DNA of 64,000 bases. Source: Aminobacter carboxidus (GTDB taxonomy: Bacteria; Pseudomonadota; Alphaproteobacteria; Rhizobiales; Rhizobiaceae). This document shows, one piece after another, positions 26,685 to 34,958 of the stretch. The DNA lies in assembly GCF_014863355.1 (NCBI RefSeq), contig NZ_JACZEP010000016.1:1-64000 (forward strand), read 5' to 3'. The position numbers and the translations under genes were made by a program. Positions within the stretch are counted from its first letter, which is position 1. Each line of letters starts with the position of its first letter. The notes under the pieces were generated by a model that saw nothing but the letters and a program-made list of their open reading frames with translations, did not search any database and was not told the DNA's origin.

Positions 26685-28664
26685 TCAGTTTGCCGACGGG
26701 ATCGAAAGCGTTCCGCCGATGGTGAGGTCCTCGGCCTTGGCGTCCGGATTGGCCGCAGCGATGGCCTGCCACTTGGTCGCGTCACCGAGATAGGTCCTGG
26801 CGAGATCCCAGAAGGTGTCGCCGCGCGCGATGGTGTGCGACTTGCCGCCGGCGGCCGGCGCAGCCGCCGGTTCAGCTGCCGCAGGTGCTGCCGCTTCGGC
26901 TGGCTTGGCCGGCTCGATGGCCGGTGGCGTGTTGGCGATCTCGCCCGAAGCGCTCGGCAGGGCCGGCGTTGCCGGTGCGGCTTCGGCGGTTGCTGCCGGT
27001 GCTGCTTCGGCGGGTTTTGCCGGCTCGGCCGGGGCAGGTGCCGCAGCAACCGTCGCGGCGATCTCGGTGATGCGGCCGTCAAGCTTGGGCGTGAACGGAC
27101 GGTTCTTGGCGAGATAGTCGGCGACCACCTGCTCGAGGCTCGGACCGTAGTCGTAGGCGTTGGTGGCATTCGAAGCGAACAGCTTGTAGCCGTCGCCGCC
27201 CTGGCGGACGTAGTTGTTGGTCGCAACCGTGTAGACTTTGGCTTCGTCGATCGGCTTCCAGGCGCCGCCATCCATCACCTCGACCGACTTGACGCGGCCG
27301 GCATTGGCCGCGACCGACTTGTCGAACGCGTACTTCAGGCCGGAGACCTGTGGGAACTTGCCTTTGCCTTCCTCGATCTCGCTGACGCCTGCTTCAAGCG
27401 AGGCAACGATGTCCTTGCCGGAAAGCTGGAAGGTGGCGAGCGTGTTCTGGAACGGCAGCACGGTGAGCACTTCGCCCATGGTGACCACGCCCTGGTCGAT
27501 CGAAGCACGAATGCCGCCGCCGTTCTGGAAGACGATGGTGACGCCCTGGTCCTTGACCCGGTCGAGAATGGCGTCGGAGATCAGGTTGCCCATCTCGCAT
27601 TCACGGGCGCGGCAGCTTTCGCGGCTGCCGTCGATGATCGCTGTGGTCTCGGCGACCTCCTTGTTCTTCAGCTCCTCGATCGGCGCGCCGAGTTCCTTGA
27701 TGCGGGCGAGCACGGCTTCGTCTGGCTTGACCGAGTTGTCGAGATAGATCGGGTCGCCCTTGGCTTCCTTGACGACGCCGTTGTCGTCGAAGGTGACGGT
27801 GAATTCGCCGAGATACTTGGAGTAGGACGCAGCCTGGGTGACCGGGACCTTGTAGCCGTCGGGGTTGTCGATCATCGTCGGGTAGGGCCCTTCGGCCTTG
27901 GCGTCGGTGTTCGACAGCAGCGAATGCGAGTGGCCGCCGACGACCACGTCAACGCCGGGGATCTTGGCGATCAGTTCCTTGTCGCGGGGGTAGCCGACAT
28001 GGGTCAGCGCGATGATCTTGTTGACGCCTTCGGCCTTCAGCTTTTCGACTTCAGCCGTGATCGTCTTGATGTCGTCTTCGATGGCGATGTTGGGGCCGGG
28101 CGAGGCGACTTCGGGCGTATCGGTGGTGACGGCGCCAATGATGCCGACCTTCTGGCCGCCGACCTCGAGCACCAGCGACGGCTTGATGCGGTCGCCGACC
28201 TTGGACTGGGCATTGGGGTGGACGTTGGCGGAGAGGACCGGGAACTGGATCTTCTCCAGGAAGGGCACCAGTGCTTCTTCGCCGTCATCGAACTCGTGGT
28301 TGCCCACGGTCATGGCGTCGAACTTCATCTGGTTGAGGAACTCGGCTTCAACCGCGCCCTTGTAGGTGGTGTAAAACAGCGAACCCTGGAAGTTGTCGCC
28401 GCCGTTGAGCAGCAGAACGTTCTGGCCTTCGAGCTTCTTGCGCTGTTCGGCGATGGCAGTGACCAGGCGCGCGGCACCGCCGATGCATTCGCCCTTGCCT
28501 TCTTCTTCAGCGGAACAGGTCGATTCAAACTTGTTGTTGCTCTCAATGCGGCTGTGCCAGTCATTGATATGCATGATGGTCAACGTGTAGTCGGCGAATG
28601 ACGGCACGGCGGAATAGCCGAATGCCGAAGCCGACAAAGCCGCAATGGCAGCCAATCTCTTCAT
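26685..28664 (-). CDS. periplasmic 5'-nucleotidase/UshA-like phosphatase with C-terminal LysM domain
   Basis: A 659-residue protein. The signal peptide ends near VPSFA (residue 24). The metallophosphatase domain (27-320) has HINDWHSRI, LNGGDNFQGS, GNHEFDDGE and GGHSHSLLS. The 5'-nucleotidase C-terminal domain (about 330-520) has MGNLISDAILDRV, FQNGGGIRASID and the substrate-stacking TNNYVRQGGDGYK. An Ala/Pro/Glu linker (540-605) leads to a LysM repeat (607-657: SHTIARGDTFWDLARTYLGD) that should bind peptidoglycan. It probably hydrolyses extracellular nucleotides for phosphate or nucleoside salvage. A LysM tail on this enzyme is uncommon and would tether it to the wall. Confidence 0.88.
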   Translation of the reverse strand: MKRLAAIAALSASAFGYSAVPSFADYTLTIMHINDWHSRIESNNKFESTCSAEEEGKGECIGGAARLVTAIAEQRKKLEGQNVLLLNGGDNFQGSLFYTTYKGAVEAEFLNQMKFDAMTVGNHEFDDGEEALVPFLEKIQFPVLSANVHPNAQSKVGDRIKPSLVLEVGGQKVGIIGAVTTDTPEVASPGPNIAIEDDIKTITAEVEKLKAEGVNKIIALTHVGYPRDKELIAKIPGVDVVVGGHSHSLLSNTDAKAEGPYPTMIDNPDGYKVPVTQAASYSKYLGEFTVTFDDNGVVKEAKGDPIYLDNSVKPDEAVLARIKELGAPIEELKNKEVAETTAIIDGSRESCRARECEMGNLISDAILDRVKDQGVTIVFQNGGGIRASIDQGVVTMGEVLTVLPFQNTLATFQLSGKDIVASLEAGVSEIEEGKGKFPQVSGLKYAFDKSVAANAGRVKSVEVMDGGAWKPIDEAKVYTVATNNYVRQGGDGYKLFASNATNAYDYGPSLEQVVADYLAKNRPFTPKLDGRITEIAATVAAAPAPAEPAKPAEAAPAATAEAAPATPALPSASGEIANTPPAIEPAKPAEAAAPAAAEPAAAPAAGGKSHTIARGDTFWDLARTYLGDATKWQAIAAANPDAKAEDLTIGGTLSIPSAN

Positions 28665-28716
28665 GATGAAATCTCCCGAATGACCCCCGCGAGACGTTTA
28701 GCGTCTTCGCTTGACC

Positions 28717-28754
28717 GGAATGTTACACATTCCTTGGGGCCATGTTCACATTCC
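28717..28754. promoter_or_regulatory. inverted repeat with extra half-site upstream of the 5'-nucleotidase
   Basis: GGAATGT-TAC-ACATTCC (28717-28733) is a perfect 7+3+7 repeat. A further ACATTCC lies at 28748-28754, just over two helical turns downstream. It stands about 55 bp upstream of the nucleotidase start and does not match a PHO box. The intergenic gap 28665-28897 shows nothing else. Confidence 0.45.
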
Positions 28755-28897
28755 GAATTTTCGGATGCAAGGGAGAATCGGCAGTTCGTAGCCGTCTTAC
28801 CTGTCGGCTGGCAGCGGCTTGGCCGGTACTGAAACCGGCGACCGCACCGGTTAGGTCAGCAAGCCGATGCGCCCGCCGTAGCGGGCGCCGATTTAGC

Positions 28898-29287
28898 TCA
28901 GGCGGTGCGCCTGGTGAGGGTGAATTGCTGGCCAGCGGAGCTGGTGCAGTTCAACTGGTTGGCCGAGATCAGCAGGCAGTTGAAGCTGATCGGCGACTGG
29001 CGGATCAGCGAGGTGCCGTTGATCTGCACCGAGTTGGCGCCGGTCAGGATGTAGGTGCCGTCCGACAGCTTCTGGCCGGTGTCGGTTGCAACCGTCTGGA
29101 ACGAGCCGGCGGCAAAGGTGGAGAGCCCGGTGCCCTTGGCGTCGAGCCATGCACCTTCCACGCCTGACGGTGCAGGCCTCATGCCACCACCGCCCGAAGA
29201 TCCGCCGCCGCTGGTCGAGCAGCCGGCAATGGCGGCCGCAAGCAAGGCAAGCACTCCGGCCGAAGCAATTTTGCGCGAAGTCGTCAT
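28898..29287 (-). CDS. omp10: Omp10-like outer-membrane lipoprotein
   Basis: A 129-residue lipoprotein. The signal peptide ends in the lipobox AIAG-C with Cys23. A Gly/Ser linker leads to PSGVEGAWLDAKGTGLSTF and a C-terminal NCTSSAGQQFTLTRR. This spacing and the endings match what I know of Brucella Omp10 (PAGIEGSW..., NCTSSAG.RF.LTRR). The molecular role is unknown; Brucella mutants show outer-membrane and virulence effects. The gene is monocistronic and divergent from the PTS cluster. Confidence 0.78.
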   Translation of the reverse strand: MTTSRKIASAGVLALLAAAIAGCSTSGGGSSGGGGMRPAPSGVEGAWLDAKGTGLSTFAAGSFQTVATDTGQKLSDGTYILTGANSVQINGTSLIRQSPISFNCLLISANQLNCTSSAGQQFTLTRRTA

Positions 29288-29443
29288 GAAAGAATCCTCT
29301 CCTCAGTCCGCAGCCTTCAATCGCCCGATTTTGCTTTCAAGGCAAGGCTTTGCCGGCCGTCATCGTCGGTCAGGCAACTGCGAATTGGCCCCAACTGTGG
29401 CCGAATTGCCCGCCCGTTGGACCACCGGGACAGCATGGACAGA

Positions 29444-29480
29444 TTGACAGTTTTTGCAAACGATGCAACTTTCGTATATC
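29444..29480 (+). promoter_or_regulatory. promoter/operator candidate of the PTS operon
   Basis: A -35-like TTGACA (29444-29449) is followed by the inverted repeat TTGCA-AACGA-TGCAA (29454-29468) and TATATC (29475-29480). The TTGACA-TATATC spacing is 25 bp, so the true -10 is unclear, and the repeat may be the operator of a LacI- or DeoR-type regulator. No regulator gene is adjacent. Confidence 0.35.
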
Positions 29481-29545
29481 GTCAAACACAAATGTTCTAG
29501 GCTAGGGATGCGCCTGGAGCAGCTTAGACGCCTTGGGGAGGCAAA

Positions 29546-30982
29546 ATGGATTCGTTTCTGACCGGCCTGAAAGCGGCCGTGGACACGCTTGGAGCAACGG
29601 TTCTGTTGCCCATCGTCATCTTCATCATCGCTGTGGTTCTTGGTGCCAAGGTGGGCAAGGCGTTCCGCGCCGCCATCACCATCGGCGTCGCCTTCATCGG
29701 CATCAACCTGGTGCTCGGGCTGATGCTCGGATCGATCGGCGACGTCGCCAAGGCGATCGTCACCAACACCGGCATCCAGCGCGACATCGTCGATGTCGGC
29801 TGGCCTTCGGCTGCGGCCATCGCCTTCGGTTCGTCCGTCGGCCTGTGGGTCATTCCGATCGGCATCGCCGTCAACATCGCGCTGCTCCTGCTGCGCTGGA
29901 CGCGCACGCTCAACGTCGACGTCTGGAACTTCTGGCACTTCGCCTTCGTCGGTTCGCTGGCCACCGCTGCCACCGGCAGCCTGGGCTACGGCCTGGCAGT
30001 TGCCGCACTGGTCGCAGCCCTGGCGCTGCTGTTCGCCGACTGGTCTGCACGCGCCGTGCAGCAGTTCTACGGTATCCCCGGCGTTTCGGTGCCGCATCTG
30101 GCGTCCGCGCAGATCCTGCCGATCGCCATCGTGCTGAACTGGGTCATGGACCGCATTCCCGGCATCAACAAGATCAACATCTCGACCGAAACCATCGAAA
30201 AGCGCTTCGGCGTCTTCGGTGAACCTGTGGTGCTTGGCCTGATCATCGGCCTCGTGCTCGGCCTGATCGCCTATTACAACGCCGGCGACTTCGGCACGGT
30301 GCTGTCCAAGGTGCTGACCACAGGCATGACCTTGGCCGCCGTGATGCTTTTGCTGCCGCGCATGGTCAAGGTCCTGATGGAAGGCCTGCTGCCGGTCTCT
30401 GATGCGGCGCAGGAGTTCGTGCGCAAGCGCACCGGCGACCGTGAACTGCTGGTCGGCCTCGACTCGGCGATCCTGATCGGTCATCCGGCCGCGATCTCGT
30501 CGTCGCTGATCCTGGTGCCGATCGCCATCGTGCTGTCGATCATCCTGCCAGGCAACCGCGTCATCCTGTTCGCTGACCTTGCGGTCATTCCGTTCATCGT
30601 GGCGATGACGGCACCGCTGCTCAAGGGCAACGTCTTCCGCATGGTCATCGTCGGCACCGTCACGCTGGCGCTCGGCTTCTATGTCGCCAACGCGCTGGCG
30701 CCGCTGTTCACCAGCGCTGCCGTCTCGTCCGGCTTCGAGATGCCGGCCAATGCTGTGCAGATCACCTCTGTCGTCGACGGCTTCCTGTGGATCCCTTACG
30801 TGATCATCGAAGCGATCCAGGGCCTTGCCATCGCCGGCCTGGTGCTGATCGCTGCGGTGATCGCCCTGCTGTTTGTCCTCTACCGCCGCAACAGCGCGGC
30901 CTGGGAGCGTGCTGCAGGTGCCGAGGACGAAGCCGAAGAGGCAGCTCCTGCCATCCGCGCGAAGGCTACGGTCAACGCCTGA
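29546..30982 (+). CDS. PTS galactitol-type permease subunit IIC
   Basis: A 478-residue integral membrane protein with about ten to twelve hydrophobic segments. It belongs to the galactitol/SgcC IIC family: LGATVLLPIVIFIIAVVLGA at the start, WPSAAAIAFGSSVGLWVIPI, and the central LLVGLDSAILIGHPAAISSS with the Gly-His-Pro motif used for sugar binding. A charged Ala/Glu tail ends it. It should carry a polyol or hexitol across the inner membrane as IIB phosphorylates it. ATG 29546 follows GGGGAGG. Most alphaproteobacteria have only regulatory PTS proteins, so a sugar IIC is notable. No metabolic gene accompanies it. Confidence 0.85.
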   Translation: MDSFLTGLKAAVDTLGATVLLPIVIFIIAVVLGAKVGKAFRAAITIGVAFIGINLVLGLMLGSIGDVAKAIVTNTGIQRDIVDVGWPSAAAIAFGSSVGLWVIPIGIAVNIALLLLRWTRTLNVDVWNFWHFAFVGSLATAATGSLGYGLAVAALVAALALLFADWSARAVQQFYGIPGVSVPHLASAQILPIAIVLNWVMDRIPGINKINISTETIEKRFGVFGEPVVLGLIIGLVLGLIAYYNAGDFGTVLSKVLTTGMTLAAVMLLLPRMVKVLMEGLLPVSDAAQEFVRKRTGDRELLVGLDSAILIGHPAAISSSLILVPIAIVLSIILPGNRVILFADLAVIPFIVAMTAPLLKGNVFRMVIVGTVTLALGFYVANALAPLFTSAAVSSGFEMPANAVQITSVVDGFLWIPYVIIEAIQGLAIAGLVLIAAVIALLFVLYRRNSAAWERAAGAEDEAEEAAPAIRAKATVNA

Positions 30983-31039
30983 TATCGACAACCCGAACCG
31001 GCGGCGCGTGCCGCCGGTCTCGGATACTGGAGTGTTTGA

Positions 31040-31501
31040 ATGGCGCGAGCCCTGATGAATTTCCTCGACCCCCAAGCCATCGCCCTGGGGGTCGAGGCGC
31101 AAGACAACGAAGCTGTCATCCGCCTGCTGGCCGGCAAGCTCGAAACGCTCGGCTATGTCAAGGCAACCTACGCGGACGCTGTGGTGAAGCGCGAAACGAC
31201 GATGCCGACGGGCCTGCCGCTCGGCTATGCCCTCAACGTTGCCATCCCGCACACCGACCCCGAACATGTGCTGAAGCCGGGCATCGCGCTGGCGGTGCTG
31301 CACAAGCCGGTCGACTTCGCCAACATGGAAGACCCCGACGAGGCGGTCCCGGTTGGCTTCGTGTTTCTCCTTGCGATCAATGACAAGGACAAGCAGATAG
31401 ACATGCTTCAGGAAATCATGGACACGATCCAGAGCGAGGCAGCACTTGTTAGCCTCAGCAACGCCAAGACGTTCGAAGACATCGCCGCGGTGATCGGCTA
31501 G
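31040..31501 (+). CDS. PTS EIIA component (fructose/mannitol/GatA superfamily)
   Basis: A 153-residue EIIA. The phosphorylated His71 is in NVAIPHTDPEHV, preceded by the usual TTMPTGLPLGYAL; DKDKQIDMLQEIMDTI follows towards the C-terminus. It accepts phosphate from HPr/NPr and passes it to IIB. Its separate-chain form matches GatA-like proteins. It is the second gene of the IIC-IIA-IIB operon, 57 bp after IIC. Confidence 0.88.
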   Translation: MARALMNFLDPQAIALGVEAQDNEAVIRLLAGKLETLGYVKATYADAVVKRETTMPTGLPLGYALNVAIPHTDPEHVLKPGIALAVLHKPVDFANMEDPDEAVPVGFVFLLAINDKDKQIDMLQEIMDTIQSEAALVSLSNAKTFEDIAAVIG

Positions 31502-31522
31502 CCACAGCAAGGGATATATCAG

Positions 31523-31810
31523 ATGGCCAAACAGAAGACCGTTCTCTTTGCCTGCGGCACCGGCGTCGCCACGTCGACGGCGGTCAACGCCGCCGTCACC
31601 GAAGCCATGAAGTCGCGCGGGCTGACCTTCAACGCCATGCAATGCAAGGCAACCGAAGTGCCGAGCCTCGCCGACAATGTCGATCTCATCGTTTCGACGA
31701 CGCCGATCTCGGCGTCGGTGACGGTTCCAGTGATCAAGGGGCTCGCTTTCCTGACCGGCATCGGCAAGGACAAAGCGCTCGACGATATCGAGGCCGAACT
31801 GCGCAAGTAG
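31523..31810 (+). CDS. PTS EIIB component (galactitol type)
   Basis: A 95-residue EIIB beginning MAKQKTVLFACGTGVATSTA, with active Cys11 in the phosphate-binding loop. The downstream VDLIVSTTPISASVTVPVI fits GatB-type domains. It phosphorylates the sugar bound in IIC. It lies 21 bp after the IIA stop and ends at a strong terminator, so the operon is IIC-IIA-IIB only. Confidence 0.88.
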   Translation: MAKQKTVLFACGTGVATSTAVNAAVTEAMKSRGLTFNAMQCKATEVPSLADNVDLIVSTTPISASVTVPVIKGLAFLTGIGKDKALDDIEAELRK

Positions 31811-31834
31811 CCTCAGCTTCCAATCGATCAAACA

Positions 31835-31866
31835 AAAAGGGCGCCGTTTGGCGCCCTTTTCGTTTT
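31835..31866. terminator. bidirectional rho-independent terminator
   Basis: AAAAGGGCGCC (31835-31845) pairs with GGCGCCCTTTT (31850-31860) across GTTT, followed by CGTTTT. It separates the PTS operon from the convergent homospermidine synthase gene. Confidence 0.92.
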
Positions 31867-31879
31867 CAAGTCCTGGCGC

Positions 31880-33325
31880 TCAGCGCACCAGGATGTTGCG
31901 GAACTGCCATGGATCTTCCTTGTCGAGATCCTCCTCGAACAGGCCGGGGCGGCCTTCGAGCGGCGTCCAGTCGGTGTAGTAGCCGTTGACCGGCCCGAGA
32001 TACTGCTTTTGCACTTCAAGGCAGCGCTTGTAGTCGACCTCGTCGGCTTCGACGATGCCGGCCTCAGGATTCTCAAGAGCCCAGACCATGCCGGCGAGCA
32101 CGGCGGAAGACACCTGCAGGCCGGTGGCGTTCTGGTAAGGCGCAAGCTTGCGCGCCTGTTCGAGTGTCAGCTGCGAGCCAAACCAGTATGCGTTCTTGTC
32201 GTGGCCATAGAGCAGCACGCCGAGCTCGTCCGACCCGTCGACGAGTTCGTTCTCGTCAAGCACGTGATGGACGGGCTGTGCCTTGCCGGCGGCGCCGAAC
32301 ATCTCGTGCAGCGACAGCACAGCGTCGTTGCAGGGATGGTAGGCGTAGTGGCAGGTCGGGCGGTAGGTCACCTTGCCCTTCTTCGAGCGTACGGTGAAGA
32401 AGTCGGAGATCGAGATCGCCTCGTTGTGGGTGACTAGGAAACCGTATTGCGGGCCAGGTGTCGGGCACCAGCTGCGAACGCGCGTGTTGGCGCCCGGCTG
32501 CTCGAGATAGATCGCCGCCTTGTTGCCCTTCTTGAACTTCTTGGCGTTCTTGGGCTTCCAGGTTTCGTGCGTGCCCCAGCCGAGTTCGGCCGGCTGCAGG
32601 CCTTCAGAGATGAAGCCCTCGACCGACCAGGTGTTCCAGAACACGTTCATCGGCTTGGGGTTCTTGGTACGCTGGGTGTCGCGCTCGGCGATGTGAATAC
32701 CCTTGACGCCGGCCTTCTTCATCAGCGCGGCCCAGCCCTCGCGGTCGTTGGTCGCGGGGATCTCGAACTCAAGGCCCAGATCCTTGGACAGGTTGACCAG
32801 CGCCTGCTTGACGAACCACGAGACCATGCCCGGATTGGCGCCGCAGGTCGAAACGGCAGTGGTGCCGCCCGGGTGCTTGCGCCGTTCTTCCAGAAGCGTC
32901 TCACGCAGCGCGTAGTTGGTGCGCTCGCCATTGTCGGCGCTGTTGTTGAAGTAGAAGCCGAGCCACGGCTCGATGACGGTGTCGACGTAGAGCGTGCCGA
33001 GCTTGCGGCACAGATGCATGAGCTCCACGGAACCGGTGTCGACCGAGAGGTTGACGCAGAAGCCCTGGCCGCCGCCGTTGGTCAGCAGGGGCGTCAGAAG
33101 CTCCTTGAAATTGTCCTTGGTTACCGCCTCCTGGATGAATTTGATGCCACGCTCATCCGCGAGTTTTCGGTTCTCGTCGCTGGGATCGATAATCACCATG
33201 CGCGACTTGTCGAACTTGAAATGGCGTTCAATGAGGGGGAGCGTTCCGCGACCAATCGAGCCGAAGCCGATCATCACAACAGGACCAGTAATCTCACCGT
33301 ACACAGGCCATTTTTCATTCGCCAT
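31880..33325 (-). CDS. hss: homospermidine synthase
   Basis: A 481-residue NAD-dependent enzyme. The Rossmann motif is VVMIGFGSIGRGTLPLIERH near residue 16; later marks are STCGANPGMVSWFVKQAL, GTHETWKPKNAKKF and ARKLAPYQNATGLQVSSAVL. It makes sym-homospermidine from two putrescines, the characteristic polyamine of rhizobia. The putrescine source is probably the ornithine decarboxylase at 57.1 kb. GGAG (minus strand) precedes ATG 33325. Transcription is monocistronic. Confidence 0.94.
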   Translation of the reverse strand: MANEKWPVYGEITGPVVMIGFGSIGRGTLPLIERHFKFDKSRMVIIDPSDENRKLADERGIKFIQEAVTKDNFKELLTPLLTNGGGQGFCVNLSVDTGSVELMHLCRKLGTLYVDTVIEPWLGFYFNNSADNGERTNYALRETLLEERRKHPGGTTAVSTCGANPGMVSWFVKQALVNLSKDLGLEFEIPATNDREGWAALMKKAGVKGIHIAERDTQRTKNPKPMNVFWNTWSVEGFISEGLQPAELGWGTHETWKPKNAKKFKKGNKAAIYLEQPGANTRVRSWCPTPGPQYGFLVTHNEAISISDFFTVRSKKGKVTYRPTCHYAYHPCNDAVLSLHEMFGAAGKAQPVHHVLDENELVDGSDELGVLLYGHDKNAYWFGSQLTLEQARKLAPYQNATGLQVSSAVLAGMVWALENPEAGIVEADEVDYKRCLEVQKQYLGPVNGYYTDWTPLEGRPGLFEEDLDKEDPWQFRNILVR

Positions 33326-33350
33326 TTTTTATGGCACTCCTTCTCACACT

Positions 33351-33379
33351 AAAAGAGCCGGGCCCCAATTGACCCGGCT
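33351..33379 (-). terminator. terminator candidate after the DUF3445 operon
   Basis: On the minus strand AGCCGGG and CCCGGCT (33356-33362 with 33373-33379) form a 7-bp stem with a 10-nt loop, followed by CTTTT. It lies about 85 bp past the DUF3445 stop and just before the hss promoter. Confidence 0.6.
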
Positions 33380-33465
33380 TCAACGGCTAAACCATACATG
33401 CTTGTCACAATAAAGCGAATCCGGCTTCCCATATGCAGTAGGAAGCGGACGTTATGCCGCTATTG

Positions 33466-34398
33466 TTAGCCGGCAGAGGCGATGCCGTTGAGGAAACCGA
33501 CCAGCCTGTCGCGGTCGGCCGTGAGGCCCTTGTAGTCGAGCTGCTCGTGGTCGAGCGCCATCAATTGTTCGGCGAAAGAGGTGGCCAGTTGCGCCCTGTC
33601 AGGGGTGCGCGCAAGCACTGCCAGCGGATCGAGATAGATGCGGATCGTAAACAGGATGTCGCCTGAGACGGGCAGCTTTCTCAGCGTCTGACGCTCGACG
33701 CGAATGAAGGCGTGGGCCGCAGCATCAGCGCCGGGAAAGGTTGAATCCGTTTCGGGCGAGCGGGCCAGACGCTGGCGATCGGAGAGCGGGTGGTAGAGTG
33801 CGCCGTCGGCTTGGATCGACCAGTTGAAACGTTCGACCAGCACCGCGAGCTTGTCGAACATGCGCGCGATCAGCTCGGCCATGCGGGTGCCGGGGCCGAA
33901 GCCGGGCACCGGGCCGTGGATGTCGTGGATCGCCTTGCCGAACTTCTCGGTGAGCCGCCATGACGAGGGGAAGCACAGCGAACCGGCAGCCAGCCGCCAG
34001 CCATTTTCGCCCTGGCGCATCAGGATAAGGTCTTCCTGGACGAGCTTCGAGGCCGCGATCAAAGGGTTGTTTCCGGTATTGGCGACGTCGATGGAGCGGC
34101 CGGAGCTTGCGATGACGCAGCGCCCGCCTTCGAGGCAATAGGTCTCAGGATAGCGCTCGACCAGATGTGCGAGCATAAGGTCGAGCACCTCCTGCTGGGC
34201 CGCGCGCGTCTCAGGCTCGGCGACGAAAACCTTGTCGGGAATAGTCGTGTAGAGCTTGTCCTTTTCCGCGAGATAGGCTTCGAGATGCTCGTCGAGCTCG
34301 ATCCAGTCGCGCGGCTGCGCCTGCTTCAGTCCGATGGCGAAAGGTTTCGAGGTGCCGTCATAGGGCGTATGCGTGGGCAGGCTTGTGTTTACGTTCAC
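33466..34398 (-). CDS. DUF3445 haem-dependent oxidative N-demethylase-like protein
   Basis: A 310-residue protein of the DUF3445 (HODM alpha-like) family. Features are ERYPETYCLEGGRC, SIDVANTGNNPLIAASKLVQ, LILMRQGENGWRLAAGSLCF followed by PSSWRLTEKFGKAIHDIHGP, and ERFNWSIQADGALYHPLSD. Some family members bind haem and demethylate dimethylamine; the substrate here is unknown. The chosen start is GTG 34398, which overlaps the previous stop as GTGA. Residues 8-25 (PTHTPYDGTSKPFAIGLK) are duplicated at the start of the upstream gene. It is the last gene of a copG-parE-ORF-DUF3445 operon. Confidence 0.78.
   Translation of the reverse strand: MNVNTSLPTHTPYDGTSKPFAIGLKQAQPRDWIELDEHLEAYLAEKDKLYTTIPDKVFVAEPETRAAQQEVLDLMLAHLVERYPETYCLEGGRCVIASSGRSIDVANTGNNPLIAASKLVQEDLILMRQGENGWRLAAGSLCFPSSWRLTEKFGKAIHDIHGPVPGFGPGTRMAELIARMFDKLAVLVERFNWSIQADGALYHPLSDRQRLARSPETDSTFPGADAAAHAFIRVERQTLRKLPVSGDILFTIRIYLDPLAVLARTPDRAQLATSFAEQLMALDHEQLDYKGLTADRDRLVGFLNGIASAG
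34324..34377. repeat. 54-bp direct repeat, copy A (inside the DUF3445 gene)
   Basis: This segment matches 34899-34952 in 52 of 54 positions, same orientation, 575 bp apart. It encodes PTHTPYDGTSKPFAIGLK near the start of the DUF3445 protein. The two copies bracket a foreign-looking membrane-protein gene. Confidence 0.9.
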
Positions 34399-34958
34399 GA
34401 CAGCTCGAGACTGGGGTTCGTGCGCGAGGTGCACTGTTTGAGATGTTGCCCGTTCGGACCGAATCCGTAGCCGAGATGGATGAAGTGCGCTTCGTTGGAC
34501 TTGTCGACAAAGGCGATCATAGCTTCGGATTCTTCGACTTGGGACAACCGAAAATCCATGTCTCCAAGCTCGCTCAGTCGCGCTCTATTTGCCGAGCTGA
34601 CAGTCGCGCCTCGGGCAATCATCTCGCTCAGAGGGTTGTTGTAGCCTCCATAGACGCAGGCGGTGGTCCAGTTTCCGTCATTCAACAGGGTTAAGTCGAT
34701 GATGTTGCGACCGTAGTCGCCATTGGACCATCGCTCGGCGATTTCCTCGATTTGCTGGGTGAGAAATCGGTATTTCGGATTTGAGTCGTCGTAGGGCGGG
34801 TTCCATGTCGTTGCATAAATGAGGGCTGCGAATGCCAGTACAATGCCCCATGCCCCAAGAAGCGCGACGACCGCGAATTTGGCGACCTCACCCAAGGCCT
34901 TCAGTCCAATGGCGAAAGGTTTCGAGGTGCCGTCATAGGGCGTATGGGTGGGGATCAC
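34395..34958 (-). CDS. unknown single-pass membrane protein with captured N-terminus
   Basis: A 187-residue protein of no family I recognise. Residues 3-20 (PTHTPYDGTSKPFAIGLK) are identical to the start of the downstream DUF3445 protein. Then come one hydrophobic helix (28-48, FAVVALLGAWGIVLAFAALI) and a soluble domain rich in Asn/Asp/Glu (DDSNPKYRFLTQQIEEIAER, YGGYNNPLSEMIARG) ending LKQCTSRTNPSLELS. GTG 34958 overlaps the parE stop as GTGA, and its own stop overlaps the DUF3445 start the same way. The codons are visibly less GC-rich than those of the neighbours, suggesting transfer. I infer insertion of a cassette into the 5' end of the DUF3445 gene with duplication of 54 bp. Confidence 0.65.
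   Translation of the reverse strand: MIPTHTPYDGTSKPFAIGLKALGEVAKFAVVALLGAWGIVLAFAALIYATTWNPPYDDSNPKYRFLTQQIEEIAERWSNGDYGRNIIDLTLLNDGNWTTACVYGGYNNPLSEMIARGATVSSANRARLSELGDMDFRLSQVEESEAMIAFVDKSNEAHFIHLGYGFGPNGQHLKQCTSRTNPSLELS
34899..34952. repeat. 54-bp direct repeat, copy B (start of the unknown membrane protein gene)
   Basis: The second copy of the repeat at 34324-34377 (52/54 identical). It supplies codons 3-20 of the unknown membrane protein. Recombination between the copies would delete 575 bp and leave DUF3445 in frame directly after parE. Confidence 0.9.

Noticed and set aside
26589-28601. A 670-codon open frame opposite the 5'-nucleotidase
   Set aside because: Antisense to a gene with unambiguous metallophosphatase and LysM motifs. 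Gly/Val/Asp-rich low-complexity translation is typical of a shadow.
29360-31831. An open frame of more than 800 codons on the minus strand, opposite the PTS operon
   Set aside because: It runs antisense through three genes with clear active-site motifs and through the promoter. Its translation is Asp/Arg/Gln/His-rich, a typical shadow in high-GC DNA, and no family is recognised.
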